A stretch of DNA of 48,506 bases, taken from assembly GCF_014203095.1 (NCBI RefSeq), contig NZ_JACHIG010000019.1:1-48506 (forward strand), given 5' to 3'. A program made the translations under genes and the position numbers. Position 1 is the first letter of the stretch, and each line of letters starts with the position of its first letter. Origin of the DNA: Prosthecobacter vanneervenii (GTDB lineage: Bacteria > Verrucomicrobiota > Verrucomicrobiia > Verrucomicrobiales > Verrucomicrobiaceae). This document shows, in pieces, positions 16,756 through 25,365 of the stretch. Under the pieces are notes generated by a model. That model was given only the letters and a program-made list of their open reading frames with translations, did not search any database and was not told where the DNA came from.

Positions 16756-18018
16756 ATGAAACGCCTTCTTCTCTGCCTTGCCCTTGTGTCTCCGCTGTCG
16801 GCTGCTGAGCGGCCGGAGGTGGTGACGCCGAGGCAGACGAGTGGAGATACGGCCGTGCAGCCGCGCTGGGAGGAGACGCTGGTGGTCACTGTGGGGCCGA
16901 AGGAGGCGGACATCGTGGGCGGGGATCAGCGCGCCATCCAGGCGGCGGTGGATCATGTGGCGCGGCTGGGCGGCGGCACCGTGCGGATCAAGGCGGGCAC
17001 CTACCACCTGCGCAATGCGGTCTATCTCCAGTCAGGCGTGCACCTCCTCGGCGAAGGCAGCCTGACGGTGCTGATCAAGGAGCCCTCCGCCACGACTCCG
17101 CTCAAGCTGGACAGCGATTGGTATGATCAGGAGATCACGCTGCAGGATGCCAGCGGCTTCCGCGTGGGCGATGGCGTGTGCCTGCGCGCCAAGGACGCCA
17201 AGACCGGGCGGCAGACCGTCATCAAGCGCACGCTGGTGGCGCGCAGCGGCGGCCGCTTCAAGCTGGACAAGGCCCTGCGCGAAAACCTCTGGCAGATGAA
17301 CGACTCCACCTGCGCCACGCTCCTTCCCCTGCTCAGCGGCGAAAACGTGAACGATGTGCGGATCGAGAACCTCGTGCTGGACGGCAACCGCGCGCACAAT
17401 GCGGAGCTGGATGGCAACTACGCCGGCTGCATCTTCCTGCAAGACTGCAACCGCATGCACATCAGCGGCGTGACCGCGCGCAATTATCACGGCGATGGCA
17501 TCAGCTGGCAGATATGCCACGATGTGGTAGTGGTGAACTGCCTGAGCGAAAACAACAGCGGCCTGGGCCTGCACCCCGGCAGCGGCTCGCAGCGCCCCAT
17601 CATCCGCGGCAACATCCTGCGCGGAAACGACATCGGCCTCTTCTTCTGCTGGGGCGTGAAGTACGGCCTGGCGGAAAACAATCAGGTGGAGGGAAACCGC
17701 ATCGGCATCTCCATCGGCCATCGCGACACGGACAATCTCGTGACCGGCAACACCATCCAGGGCAGCAAGCTCAGCGGCCTGCTCTTCCGCCCCGAGCGCG
17801 GGCCGGACTTTGCCGGACACCGCAACCGCATCGAGCAAAACCGCTTCATCGACAACGCCCCGGAAGGCGGCGCGGTCATCGACATCCAGGGCGGCACGGA
17901 ATCCATCACCATCAGCGACAATGAGTTTGCGGAGACACGCGGCGGCAGGCCACGCGTGCTCGTCAAGGAGGGGCCGGAGACAAAGCACATCGTCATCACG
18001 GGCAGCCGCAAAAAATAG
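16756..18018 (+). CDS. Secreted right-handed beta-helix (pectate-lyase-like) protein
   Basis: The product is 420 aa from ATG 16756, chosen because it opens a signal peptide (MKRLLLCLALVSPLSA, cleavage after AA). The upstream extension to 16651 overlaps the toxin gene. The fold is a parallel beta-helix: the start is DQRAIQAAVDHVARLGGGTV, as in pectate lyase superfamily proteins, then GVHLLGEGSLTVLIKE, and repeating coils such as NLVLDGNRAHNAELDGN, GISWQICHDVVVVNC and EGNRIGISIGHRDTDN. This predicts an extracellular polysaccharide lyase or hydrolase; the substrate cannot be read from sequence. An alpha/beta hydrolase gene follows 83 nt downstream, so the two may act on the same plant- or alga-derived glycan. 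Confidence 0.87.
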   Translation: MKRLLLCLALVSPLSAAERPEVVTPRQTSGDTAVQPRWEETLVVTVGPKEADIVGGDQRAIQAAVDHVARLGGGTVRIKAGTYHLRNAVYLQSGVHLLGEGSLTVLIKEPSATTPLKLDSDWYDQEITLQDASGFRVGDGVCLRAKDAKTGRQTVIKRTLVARSGGRFKLDKALRENLWQMNDSTCATLLPLLSGENVNDVRIENLVLDGNRAHNAELDGNYAGCIFLQDCNRMHISGVTARNYHGDGISWQICHDVVVVNCLSENNSGLGLHPGSGSQRPIIRGNILRGNDIGLFFCWGVKYGLAENNQVEGNRIGISIGHRDTDNLVTGNTIQGSKLSGLLFRPERGPDFAGHRNRIEQNRFIDNAPEGGAVIDIQGGTESITISDNEFAETRGGRPRVLVKEGPETKHIVITGSRKK

Positions 18019-18101
18019 AGCGAGGGAAGGGGAGGGCCAGGCGCGTACCGGTTTCTCTGCACCGCACCCACGCCGCCATCCTGCCAGCCGCCGCTTTTCT
18101 C

Positions 18102-19070
18102 ATGACACTCCGCGCCTTCACCACCCGACTCGTGCTCGCCACGCTCACTGCCGTCTGCTCCGCCACGGCGGCAGACGCGGGCAAGCCACCTGCTGCCACC
18201 ACCACCCCCCCCACTGCTGCGGCGGAGGCTGCGCCCAAGCCCTCGCCCACCACACGCATCGCCCTCTGGCCGGGCAGGGCGCCGAATGGCGACGGCACCT
18301 TTGAAGACTGCGCGCTGGAGCTGGAGGTCTTTCTGCCGCCTGCGGGGAAAGGAAACGGCGCCGCCATCGTGCTCTGCCCCGGCGGCGGCTACATCCGCCA
18401 TGTCACATCGCGGGAGGGCTACCCCATCGCCGAATGGCTCAATGCCCACGGCATCGCCTGCATCATTCTGGAGTATCGCCTGCCCAGGCTGCGCCACGCC
18501 GTGCCGCTGCTGGATGCCCAGCGCGCCCTGCGGCAGGCGCGTGCCAATGCCACGAGCTGGTATCTCGATCCGCAGCGCATCGGCATCCTGGGCTTTTCCG
18601 CAGGCGGGCACGTGGCCTCCACCGCCACCACGCATTTTGACGCAGGCCGCGCCGATGCCGCCGACCCCGTGGAGCGCCAGAGCTGCCGCCCCAGCTTTGC
18701 GTGGTTCGTCTATCCCGTCGTCACCATGGGGCCGTACACGCACACGGGCTCGCGCAAGGAGCTGCTGGGGGAAGCCCCGCCCGCAGACCTCGTCAGCCTC
18801 TACTCCAATGAGCAGCGCGTCACCGCAGACACACCGCCCGTCTTCCTCGCGCACGCTGTGGACGACAAGCCGGTGCCCATCGAAAACAGCCGCCAGTTTG
18901 TGCAGGCCATGCAGACCCATCAGCGCCCGGTGGAGCTGCTGGAGCTGCCCTCCGGCGGCCACGGTCTCAATGGCTGCAAAGGCCCGCTTTGGGAGCAGTG
19001 GAAAGCCGCCGCACTGCAGTGGTCCGCGCAGCAGGGCCTCATCCCGCTGCTGAAACAAGGCGCGCAATGA
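18102..19070 (+). CDS. Secreted alpha/beta hydrolase (acetylesterase-like)
   Basis: The product is 322 aa with a signal peptide (MTLRAFTTRLVLATLTAVCS). The fold is alpha/beta hydrolase of the BD-FAE/acetyl-xylan-esterase type: oxyanion motif AIVLCPGGGYIRHV, nucleophile GFSAGGH (Ser in GxSxG), Asp in FLAHAVDDKPVP, and His in LPSGGHGLNG. All three catalytic residues are present. Enzymes of this group remove acetyl or similar groups from polysaccharides. Its position after a secreted beta-helix protein fits glycan deacetylation, which is inferred. No stem-loop terminator is obvious after the stop. Confidence 0.9.
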   Translation: MTLRAFTTRLVLATLTAVCSATAADAGKPPAATTTPPTAAAEAAPKPSPTTRIALWPGRAPNGDGTFEDCALELEVFLPPAGKGNGAAIVLCPGGGYIRHVTSREGYPIAEWLNAHGIACIILEYRLPRLRHAVPLLDAQRALRQARANATSWYLDPQRIGILGFSAGGHVASTATTHFDAGRADAADPVERQSCRPSFAWFVYPVVTMGPYTHTGSRKELLGEAPPADLVSLYSNEQRVTADTPPVFLAHAVDDKPVPIENSRQFVQAMQTHQRPVELLELPSGGHGLNGCKGPLWEQWKAAALQWSAQQGLIPLLKQGAQ

Positions 19071-19187
19071 GCGGCCGGCGGAGCGGGTGCATCTTGATGG
19101 TCGCGGCTTTGCCTGCGCTGGAGATTGCGGGCGCGTGAGAAATCGTCCCGCCCGTCTCCGCCGGAGCATCGCGAGGGCGCCAGCATC

Positions 19188-19395
19188 GTGGTCCGCACAG
19201 TCCCCTGTGCGGCACGCCAGCTCCACGATTCCCAAGCCACACCAGCCGCCGCAGCACCCAGCGCTCATGTCTTGCCATGCTGGGCGCTTTCGCAGATCAG
19301 GCGACACGAGCGTGCGCCAGCATCGGGGTCCGCACAACGCGAAGCCAGCCGAAGGCAATCCTCTGTGCGGCTCGCCAGCCGGTTTCATGCACGAG
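19188..19395. repeat. 206-bp hairpin-bearing repeat, copy 1
   Basis: This segment recurs at 22835-23040 with only scattered changes. It holds two hairpin units built on CCGCACA...TGTGCGG: a tight one (GTCCGCACAGTCCCCTGTGC GG) and a wide one about 140 bp later. No protein is conserved between the copies. It fills most of the 499-bp gap between the esterase and the Sel1 gene. Confidence 0.85.
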
Positions 19396-19434
19396 TCACC
19401 GACCTCCACCAATCCGCAAACACACGCCCTGTGT

Positions 19435-19453
19435 GGGGATCAAGATGATCCCC
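19435..19453. repeat. Short palindrome GGGGATCA-AGA-TGATCCCC, copy 1
   Basis: This is a perfect 8-bp stem with a 3-nt loop. The surrounding 30 bp (GTGTGG before, CTCCGTCG after) is repeated at 22647-22665. It lies past the stop of both flanking genes and could work as a bidirectional terminator, or be a REP-like element. Confidence 0.7.
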
Positions 19454-19569
19454 CTCCGTCGGCTTGTGACTTCACCTTCAGACTTTTTTTAACGGATCGT
19501 GATGGCATGCTGTATCATGGCATTCCATGCTATGACGCGGCACGTCCTTTGCTGGAGCAGCCCCCTCCA

Positions 19570-22266
19570 TCAAAGCGGCTGCCAGTTTTTCCAGGGGCGG
19601 GTCCGGGGCAGCTGGGAGGCGCGGCGCTCGGCTTCGGCGATGTCTTGAGGGGGCAGCTGCTCGCGGGTTTGCTGCACGCATTCGCGGGCGCCGTCTTCCT
19701 TCAGCGCCTCGGCGCGGAGAAACCACGCGAGCGCCAGCACGGGATCGCCAGGGTGGCCGGGGCGGCTTTCCAGCAGGAACCTGCCGAGAGCGATCTGCGC
19801 CGGGCCGTAGTCCTGGGCGGCGGCCTTGGCCAGCCACTCTGCGGCCTGCGCAGGATCTTTGCGCACGCCACGACCCCGGGCGTAGCAGCGGCCCAGATTT
19901 TCCTGGGCCTTGGGAAAGCCCAGTGCAGCGGCCCGCTCCAGGTGCTGGATGCCGCTGGCAGGGTCTTCATCCACACCCCGGCCATCGAGGTAGCAGAGCC
20001 CCAGCTCTGTCTGTGCGGGTGGGTAATGCTGCAGGGCGGCCTTCCGGAAGGCTTCGGCCGCCTTGACGTCGTCCCTTTCCAGGCCGGCGCCGGTGGCATG
20101 GCGCATGCCCACATCGTACTGCGCGGGCGCATAGTAGCAGGCGCTGGCGAGCTGCAGCCACTGCAGCGCCTCGGCTTCGTCCTTGGCCACACCCTCGCCA
20201 AAATGGTACATGAGACAGAGGCGGTACTGCGCTGATGGCAGTGTCTGCCAGTGCCTGTAGGTGGAGACGGCGTGGTCGCTGTCGCGCTGCACGCCGTAGC
20301 CGTCGCGGTAGCAGTCCGCCAGCTTGAGAATGGCGATAGGGTAGGGGTGCTCCTCAATGAAGGCCGTCAGCAGGCGCACCCCGCGCTCGGGATCGGCGGG
20401 CCGGCCGGTGCCATCGAGGTAGGTGCACGCCAGCGTGTAGCGCGCCATGCCGTGGCCCTGCCCGGCGGCCTGCTCCAGCAGACGCAGGCCCTCGGAGTAG
20501 TTCGTCAGCTTTCCATAGGGATCGATCATCTCATGGCCGAGCAGGTACTGGGACTCGGTGTGGCCCCTTTGCGCAGCGCGCTTGAGGTAGGGGATGGCGT
20601 CATCCGGATCTGCGGAGGCATCCCGTGCCCTGAGCAGGAGAAACTGGCCGTAGGCACCCAGGCTCTCGGTGCCGCCCTGCTCGGCGGCTTTGCGGTAGTA
20701 GGTGGCGGCCTCCTGCGGGCCCCTGCTAAAAAAGCAGCCCTGCTGCAGGCCCCTGGCCAGCGCCAGCTGCGCGGGCTCGTAGCCGGCGTCGGCAGCCTTT
20801 CGGTACCAGCGCTCGGCGGCGTCCGTGTCCCGCGTGAAAGAGGAGGGCTGGGTGTAGTACTCAGCCAGACGGAACTGCGCCTCGGCATCGCCCTTCTCAG
20901 CCTGGGCCAGCAGCTTTTGGCGCTGCTCCTCCTCTCCCGCGACCATGCGCCGGTACTGCTCTGGCAGCAGGGCCAGACGCTCGCTGGGAGAGAGCTGCCT
21001 GCCGCCACCCTGCGGCGTGCCGTGGGCGGAGGAGCCGGGCGCGGCGTTCTTCCCAAAGGGGCTGCCCTGCGGGCCATAACTCCCTTGTTTCCCACCGGTC
21101 GGCCCGATCGAGATGACGCCCCCGTCCGGCATCCTGGCCACGAGGCTGCCGTCGGGGTGGTTGATGACGGTCAGCTTGCCCTGGGGCGGGCTGCCTGCAG
21201 GCGGCTGCGCCGGAGAAGCGGGCGCGGGAGCTCCTGAGCCGGGCATTTTCTTGAGAGAATGGTGGTCGTCACGCAGGCCGGAGCGCGCCACGGTTTCAGA
21301 GGCCGCATCCGCCTGGCGCTGCCGCTCGCGCTGGGCTGCGGAGGGGGGGCGGGGCCGGTCGCTGTAGCCCGGGCCCACGCCAGCCCCGGCGCCGATGCCT
21401 GGGGCAGGCATCCCCGGCATCTGGGAGGCCAGGCCACGCCTGCCCGGGCCTGCGCTGCCAGAGAGCCCGCCATACAAAAACAAACCTGCCCCGCAGACCA
21501 GCAGGGCCGCAGCCCCGAGCCCCACCCAGGTCCAGCCCGAGAGACGCCGCTGCGGTGCCTGCTCAGGCGGCACGGCACTCTGCCCACGGAGAGGGCCCGG
21601 GTAGAGCGGAGGAGGCGGCGCTTTGGCAAACTCCGGCCTGCCCCCCGCCAGCGCCGTGAAAGCCGGCAGCGGCGGCGGCTGTGATCGCGCAGTGAGTGAA
21701 GGCGAAGGCGGTGCCTCTGCATTGAAGCTCGGCTGCGGCTGCGCCTGTGCAGTGAGCGGTGGCGAAGGCGGTGCCTGCACAGCGAAGGGCGAGGGCTGCT
21801 GTGCCTGCGCCACGGCTTGTGCCTGCGTATTGAAAACCGGCAGCAGCGAAGGCGGTGCCTCTGCATTGAAGGTCGGCGGTGGCTGCGCCTGTGCAGTGAG
21901 TGGCGAAGGCGGTGCCTGCACAGCGAACGGCTGCTGCTGTGCCTGCGCCATGGCTTGCGGCTGTACCTGCGCCGCCACCGCATGGCCGGTGCCGAGAGCG
22001 AAGGCCCTGGGGTCATACCCTGTCTGGGCCTCGGGCAGCAGCACGCGGTAGGGGTAGAGATTCAGCGGGCGCTCGCGCAGAAAGGCATACGCCTTGCGGA
22101 TCTCGCCATCCCAGAGCTGTGCCTGGGCAGCCAGCTCGGCATTGTCTGGTGCCTGGTGCACCGGCCCCCACACACGCCACAGCGCATCCATGCAGGCCCG
22201 GTCCACCGCCTCGTGCGTGATGGGGGCAGACAGCCCGAGGAGGTGCATGGCATCAAACAAGGTCAT
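19570..22266 (-). CDS. Sel1-repeat membrane protein
   Basis: The product is 898 aa. Residues 1-85 form a small helical domain (DAMHLLGLSAPITHEAVDRA, KAYAFLRERPLNLYPYRVLL) reminiscent of a J-like or DnaJ-adjacent module, although HPD is absent. Residues 90-245 are a Gln/Ala/Pro-rich spacer with internal repeats (AQAQPPPTFNAEAPPS and variants). A single membrane helix follows (WVGLGAAALLVCGAGLFLYG, about 268-287). After a second low-complexity linker, about a dozen 36-residue Sel1 units run to the end (AEAQFRLAEYYTQ, AQYDVGMRHATGAGLERDDV, AQTELGLCYLDGRGVDEDPA, AQENLGRCYARGRGVRKDPA). Sel1 arrays are binding scaffolds; the topology suggests repeats on one side and the N-domain on the other. A tail relic of a second copy lies at 14560-14625. 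Confidence 0.88.
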   Translation of the reverse strand: MTLFDAMHLLGLSAPITHEAVDRACMDALWRVWGPVHQAPDNAELAAQAQLWDGEIRKAYAFLRERPLNLYPYRVLLPEAQTGYDPRAFALGTGHAVAAQVQPQAMAQAQQQPFAVQAPPSPLTAQAQPPPTFNAEAPPSLLPVFNTQAQAVAQAQQPSPFAVQAPPSPPLTAQAQPQPSFNAEAPPSPSLTARSQPPPLPAFTALAGGRPEFAKAPPPPLYPGPLRGQSAVPPEQAPQRRLSGWTWVGLGAAALLVCGAGLFLYGGLSGSAGPGRRGLASQMPGMPAPGIGAGAGVGPGYSDRPRPPSAAQRERQRQADAASETVARSGLRDDHHSLKKMPGSGAPAPASPAQPPAGSPPQGKLTVINHPDGSLVARMPDGGVISIGPTGGKQGSYGPQGSPFGKNAAPGSSAHGTPQGGGRQLSPSERLALLPEQYRRMVAGEEEQRQKLLAQAEKGDAEAQFRLAEYYTQPSSFTRDTDAAERWYRKAADAGYEPAQLALARGLQQGCFFSRGPQEAATYYRKAAEQGGTESLGAYGQFLLLRARDASADPDDAIPYLKRAAQRGHTESQYLLGHEMIDPYGKLTNYSEGLRLLEQAAGQGHGMARYTLACTYLDGTGRPADPERGVRLLTAFIEEHPYPIAILKLADCYRDGYGVQRDSDHAVSTYRHWQTLPSAQYRLCLMYHFGEGVAKDEAEALQWLQLASACYYAPAQYDVGMRHATGAGLERDDVKAAEAFRKAALQHYPPAQTELGLCYLDGRGVDEDPASGIQHLERAAALGFPKAQENLGRCYARGRGVRKDPAQAAEWLAKAAAQDYGPAQIALGRFLLESRPGHPGDPVLALAWFLRAEALKEDGARECVQQTREQLPPQDIAEAERRASQLPRTRPWKNWQPL

Positions 22267-22471
22267 GGGCAGAAAGACGGAGCGGAAAGCGGGGGCGGAA
22301 AATCAGAGCCGAGAGCGTGCAGGGGAGGGATCAGGGGACTTTTCAGGAAAGACCTCCCTGTTTAATTAAGCGAAGTCTGCAATAGATTCCAGTGGATAGA
22401 GAAATTGCAGAAATTTTCACACCGAATTAATACCATGTCCGGCTGCAAATCGGTCCCGCGGGTGGAAGCCA

Positions 22472-22612
22472 GCCCTCCGGCGGAGAGGGATCGTCCCGAT
22501 CCCTCACACACACGCAAAGACCAACGTTCTCGCGTCTGCCAAAGGGCCTTGGGTTCGCAAAGACCAGCGTGCCCGCGCCACCACAAAGCCGGGCCTCCCG
22601 CATCATCCAGCG
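22472..22612. repeat. Direct repeat with GAGGGATCG hairpin, copy A
   Basis: The segment starts with GGCGGAGAGGGATCGTCCCG, containing the perfect hairpin GAGGGATCG-TCC-CGATCCCTC (22485-22505), then GCAAAGACCA and CACAAAGCCGGGCCT..CCGCATCATCCAGCG. Copy B at 22702-22796 has the same order but lacks about 45 bp from the middle. There is no gene here. Confidence 0.75.
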
Positions 22613-22646
22613 CCATCGCGATCTTCCACAAACAAGCGCCAGGTGT

Positions 22647-22665
22647 GGGGATCAAGATGATCCCC
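22647..22665. repeat. Short palindrome GGGGATCA-AGA-TGATCCCC, copy 2
   Basis: Same 8-bp stem and 3-nt loop as at 19435-19453, with matching flanks (GTGTGG and CTCCGTCG). It lies between the two direct repeats at 22.5-22.8 kb. Confidence 0.7.
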
Positions 22666-22701
22666 CTCCGTCGCTGGGACGAAGCTTCCGGGGAGCGAAG
22701 C

Positions 22702-22796
22702 CTCTGGCGGAGAGGGATCGTCCCGATCCCTCACGCTCTCGCAAAGACCAGCGCGCCCGCGTCTTCACAAAGCCGGGCCTTCCGCATCATCCAGCG
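22702..22796. repeat. Direct repeat with GAGGGATCG hairpin, copy B
   Basis: Second copy of the element at 22472-22612, with an identical hairpin (22712-22732) and the same closing CATCATCCAGCG. It ends just before the M23 tail relic. Confidence 0.75.
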
Positions 22797-22802
22797 TTCT
22801 CA

Positions 22803-22829
22803 CTCACTCCACCCGCACCCACAGGTGCG
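22803..22829 (-). pseudogene. 3'-tail relic of the M23 peptidase gene
   Basis: Read leftward it encodes HLWVRVE and a stop, identical over about 26 nt to the end of the M23 gene at 25366-25391. The same bases include a hairpin (CCGCACC-CACA-GGTGCGG), so it could instead be a repeated hairpin that happens to overlap the M23 stop codon. Confidence 0.45.
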
Positions 22830-22834
22830 GCATA

Positions 22835-23040
22835 GTGGTCCGCACAGTCCTCTGTGCGGCACGCTAGCTCCACGATTCCCAAGCCACACCAGCCGCCGCA
22901 GCACCCAGCGCTCATGTCTTGCCACGCTGGGCGCTTTCGCAGAGCAGGCGACACGAGTGTGCGCCAGCACAGTGGTCCGCACAACGCGAAGCCAGCCGAA
23001 GGCAATCCTCTGTGCGGCTCGCCAGCCTGGTGGTGCACGA
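22835..23040. repeat. 206-bp hairpin-bearing repeat, copy 2
   Basis: Near-identical to 19188-19395. Its right edge is fused directly to a piece of a DUF1501 gene (23043-23262), so the repeat border coincides with the break point of that relic. Confidence 0.85.
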
Positions 23041-23042
23041 GC

Positions 23043-23262
23043 CACCGCCTTCAGCACCCTGCTCCGCGGCGGCCTGGCCTACGGCACCTCCGACGAGCCC
23101 GGCATGAATGCCGAGCAAAACCCCATCCACGTGCACGACCTCCACGCCACCATTTTACACCAGCTCGGCCTCGACCACGAAAAGCTCACCTACCGCTACG
23201 CCGGCCGCGACTTCCGCCTCACCAATGTCTTCGGCAATGTGGTGACGGATGTGCTGGGGTGA
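23043..23262 (+). pseudogene. 3' fragment of a DUF1501 gene
   Basis: The last ~73 codons of a DUF1501 gene, from TAFSTLLRGGLAYGTSDEPG to DFRLTNVFGNVVTDVLG and the stop, are about 95% identical to the intact gene at 8839-10266. A short in-frame deletion has removed the AGGGI segment. The first 400 codons are absent and the reading frame upstream comes from the 206-bp repeat. It keeps only the substitutions expected between recent paralogues, so the loss looks recent. Confidence 0.85.
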
Positions 23263-23642
23263 GGGGGGACTGCACATACGTCCGTTCTGACGCACGTCCG
23301 CTCTGACGTAGGTTCCATGAGCAGAGTCCGCCAAGTCCTGGCATTCAGGAAAAACGATGCGCATGCATTGTAGTACCGGCTTCAGTCGGTCCGGTCAGAC
23401 TCCAAATACGACGCAGCCGCCTGGTCACGAAGCAAAGCCGGAGCTTCAATGCAGCCAAGTCTCGCGTTTCCCACCTTGAACAGCAGTTGGCAGCCTCCCT
23501 TGGGCAAGACCTGAGCCATCCTCACACCGTGCAGTGAAAAGGTGGATAGGGCTTGCACCAAGGAAGACAACCTTTCCGCTCTCCTAGACCGGCTTCTTGC
23601 CTCATGGCTTAATGGTTAGATGAGGGCTATGCCCTCACGATG

Positions 23643-23783
23643 CTACTTGTCCACCCAGAGAGGGAAGACTTTGCCTTTTTTCGGATAGATCGTCTTGCCC
23701 GTTTTGGGACAAACGAAATATGGCCGAAAGATCAGCTTCTTCCCGTCTGGTGGAGGCAAGCGGAACAATTCGAGTTGTTTCAC
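23643..23783 (-). CDS. Possible small basic protein (46 aa, GTG start)
   Basis: The frame from GTG 23783 encodes KQLELFRLPPPDGKKLIFRP, then YFVCPKTGKTIYPKKGKVFP and LWVDK. The composition (basic, aromatic, paired CPKTGKTIYPKKGK) looks protein-like and the frame stays open upstream to a TGA near 23860, without an ATG. It could be the end of a longer gene broken upstream. I recognise no family. The remaining sequence from 23263 to 24078 shows no other gene. Confidence 0.3.
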   Translation of the reverse strand: MKQLELFRLPPPDGKKLIFRPYFVCPKTGKTIYPKKGKVFPLWVDK

Positions 23784-24078
23784 GGCCTTTATATAAGAAG
23801 GTTCCGCTGACGCCCACCTACAAAGGCGGCCATTGACAGGGGTACAGTGTGGAGGTACAATTCAATACGCACTAGGATTGCACCTGGTACCCTTTGCCCC
23901 GCGTCAGCGGAAATATGGGGACTTGGTTGCGCTTCGAGTACCGGCCTGATCTCTGTTCGTACCAGAGGTTGGGCCTTTTTTATTCCGCGCAGGAGACGAC
24001 TGACTCGAAGTCTTTTGCTATCGCTCCCGCTGCTGCTAATGTTTTCATAATCGTCTAATATTGGTCTAGGAGGGGAAA

Positions 24079-24858
24079 TTATTCGGTTTCATCATCCACT
24101 ATTATGGTGAATGACAACCAGCTAGTGATGCGGTCCAACTCGGCTTTCGAGATTGTGAGCGGTGCTGTGATCTGGAATTTGCGGCGCTTCTGCTTGTCGA
24201 GATACAGAGTGTGCTTCTGTGTTTGATCGGTCTCATTTCCATCCTCTTCTTCCTCGGACTCCTTTTTTCGCTGCGGAGTCGCTGTAACGACATTTTCAGG
24301 AGAGAGCAACCCTGCAAAGCGGAGAGAAGACTCAAAAACTTTGGCACACCTTTTGCCGCACCCCTTAGAGACAACAAACTTGCGGGCAATATCATTACCA
24401 ACCAGCTCGACATTCATCTTCTTGCCAGCATGTCCATTAAGGAACTCGGCATAATAAGGCACTCCCATGATGCTCTCCAGCAGAGCTTTGTTTTTTGAAT
24501 CATCAGTCGTGGGAGAGACATAATCGCGCGCGCGGTCGAGGAGTTCAGCACCATTTGGGCTCAGAAGTCCGAACAATCGGGCAGCGACCAATTTGCGATA
24601 AAAAGGAGTCGAGCTTGGCGCCTCGTATTTGAAATGCTTCGCCACCTCTGGCATTTTGGCGCGCTCCAAGCCATTCGAATGGATCTCTGAGACGAATTGG
24701 ATCATGATCTCTTCCAAATCGAACATCGGGAGATCCGTCGTGTAGTCCTTGCCTTCGACTTTAGTCGAAGTGGGTGACTTACCGTTTGACGCAGCCGTAG
24801 TCGGATCATCAACTTTGGGGGATTCCGCGGAAGTCGTGGTATTAGGATGCTCTTGCAT
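24079..24858 (-). CDS. Hypothetical protein on an AT-rich islet
   Basis: The product is 259 aa from ATG 24858 (an AAGG lies upstream); a TTG eight codons earlier is possible. Residues 1-50 are polar and low-complexity. A middle domain (LPMFDLEEIMIQFVSEIHSN, then FYRKLVAARLFGLLSPNGAE and RKFVVSKGCGKRCAKVFESS) has two helix-turn-helix-like blocks, a layout seen in proteins that describe growth of residual resistance loci, but I cannot assign a family. A run of Glu (EEEEDG) precedes a C-terminal strand-rich end. Both flanks (23.6-25.4 kb) are clearly lower in GC than the rest of the window, which suggests recent acquisition. The gap 24859-25365 holds AT-rich non-coding DNA. Confidence 0.6.
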   Translation of the reverse strand: MQEHPNTTTSAESPKVDDPTTAASNGKSPTSTKVEGKDYTTDLPMFDLEEIMIQFVSEIHSNGLERAKMPEVAKHFKYEAPSSTPFYRKLVAARLFGLLSPNGAELLDRARDYVSPTTDDSKNKALLESIMGVPYYAEFLNGHAGKKMNVELVGNDIARKFVVSKGCGKRCAKVFESSLRFAGLLSPENVVTATPQRKKESEEEEDGNETDQTQKHTLYLDKQKRRKFQITAPLTISKAELDRITSWLSFTIIVDDETE

Positions 24859-25365
24859 ACCTAATTCTACCTTGGCTTGCAAAAATAGTCAAGCATGGCG
24901 AAGGCACAATAACGCCATACATCGCTTTTTTCATCGCTTTTTCAGGCGATAAAAAAATCACTCCAGCCAAATGTCCATTTCAGATCATGTACACATTGCC
25001 TCAACATGAGCTTCTAAAGCACCACGTAATATTCTGATTATCAATAAACAAAAAGACTGATGAAAAAATGTGATAATCTGAATATGAAATGAAGTGAACA
25101 TCGGACTTTAGGTTTGCTTTACAAGCTCGTCCTTTTTTTGACATTCATAAAAAATATTTTCCTGGCCTCTTGCACCCCTTGGAACCCAGTGCAAAACCTC
25201 CCCCCAGGGCCATCATGATGTTTGTAACCTCATCGATGTTTTTCCCAGGAAAGTCATTACAGACTACTTCCATCATCAACGCCGACCAGGCGTAAGTCGA
25301 GGCCGACGAAGTGGCAGTTGAACTTGTGATGCTGACAGGCAGCCGCGAAAAATAGATGCCCCCCC

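Noticed and set aside
23600..23665. tRNA-like sequence (TAATGGTTAGATGAG, then GAGGG-CTATG-CCCTC)
   Set aside because: The anticodon-type loop would have 5 bases and there is no T-arm or acceptor stem.
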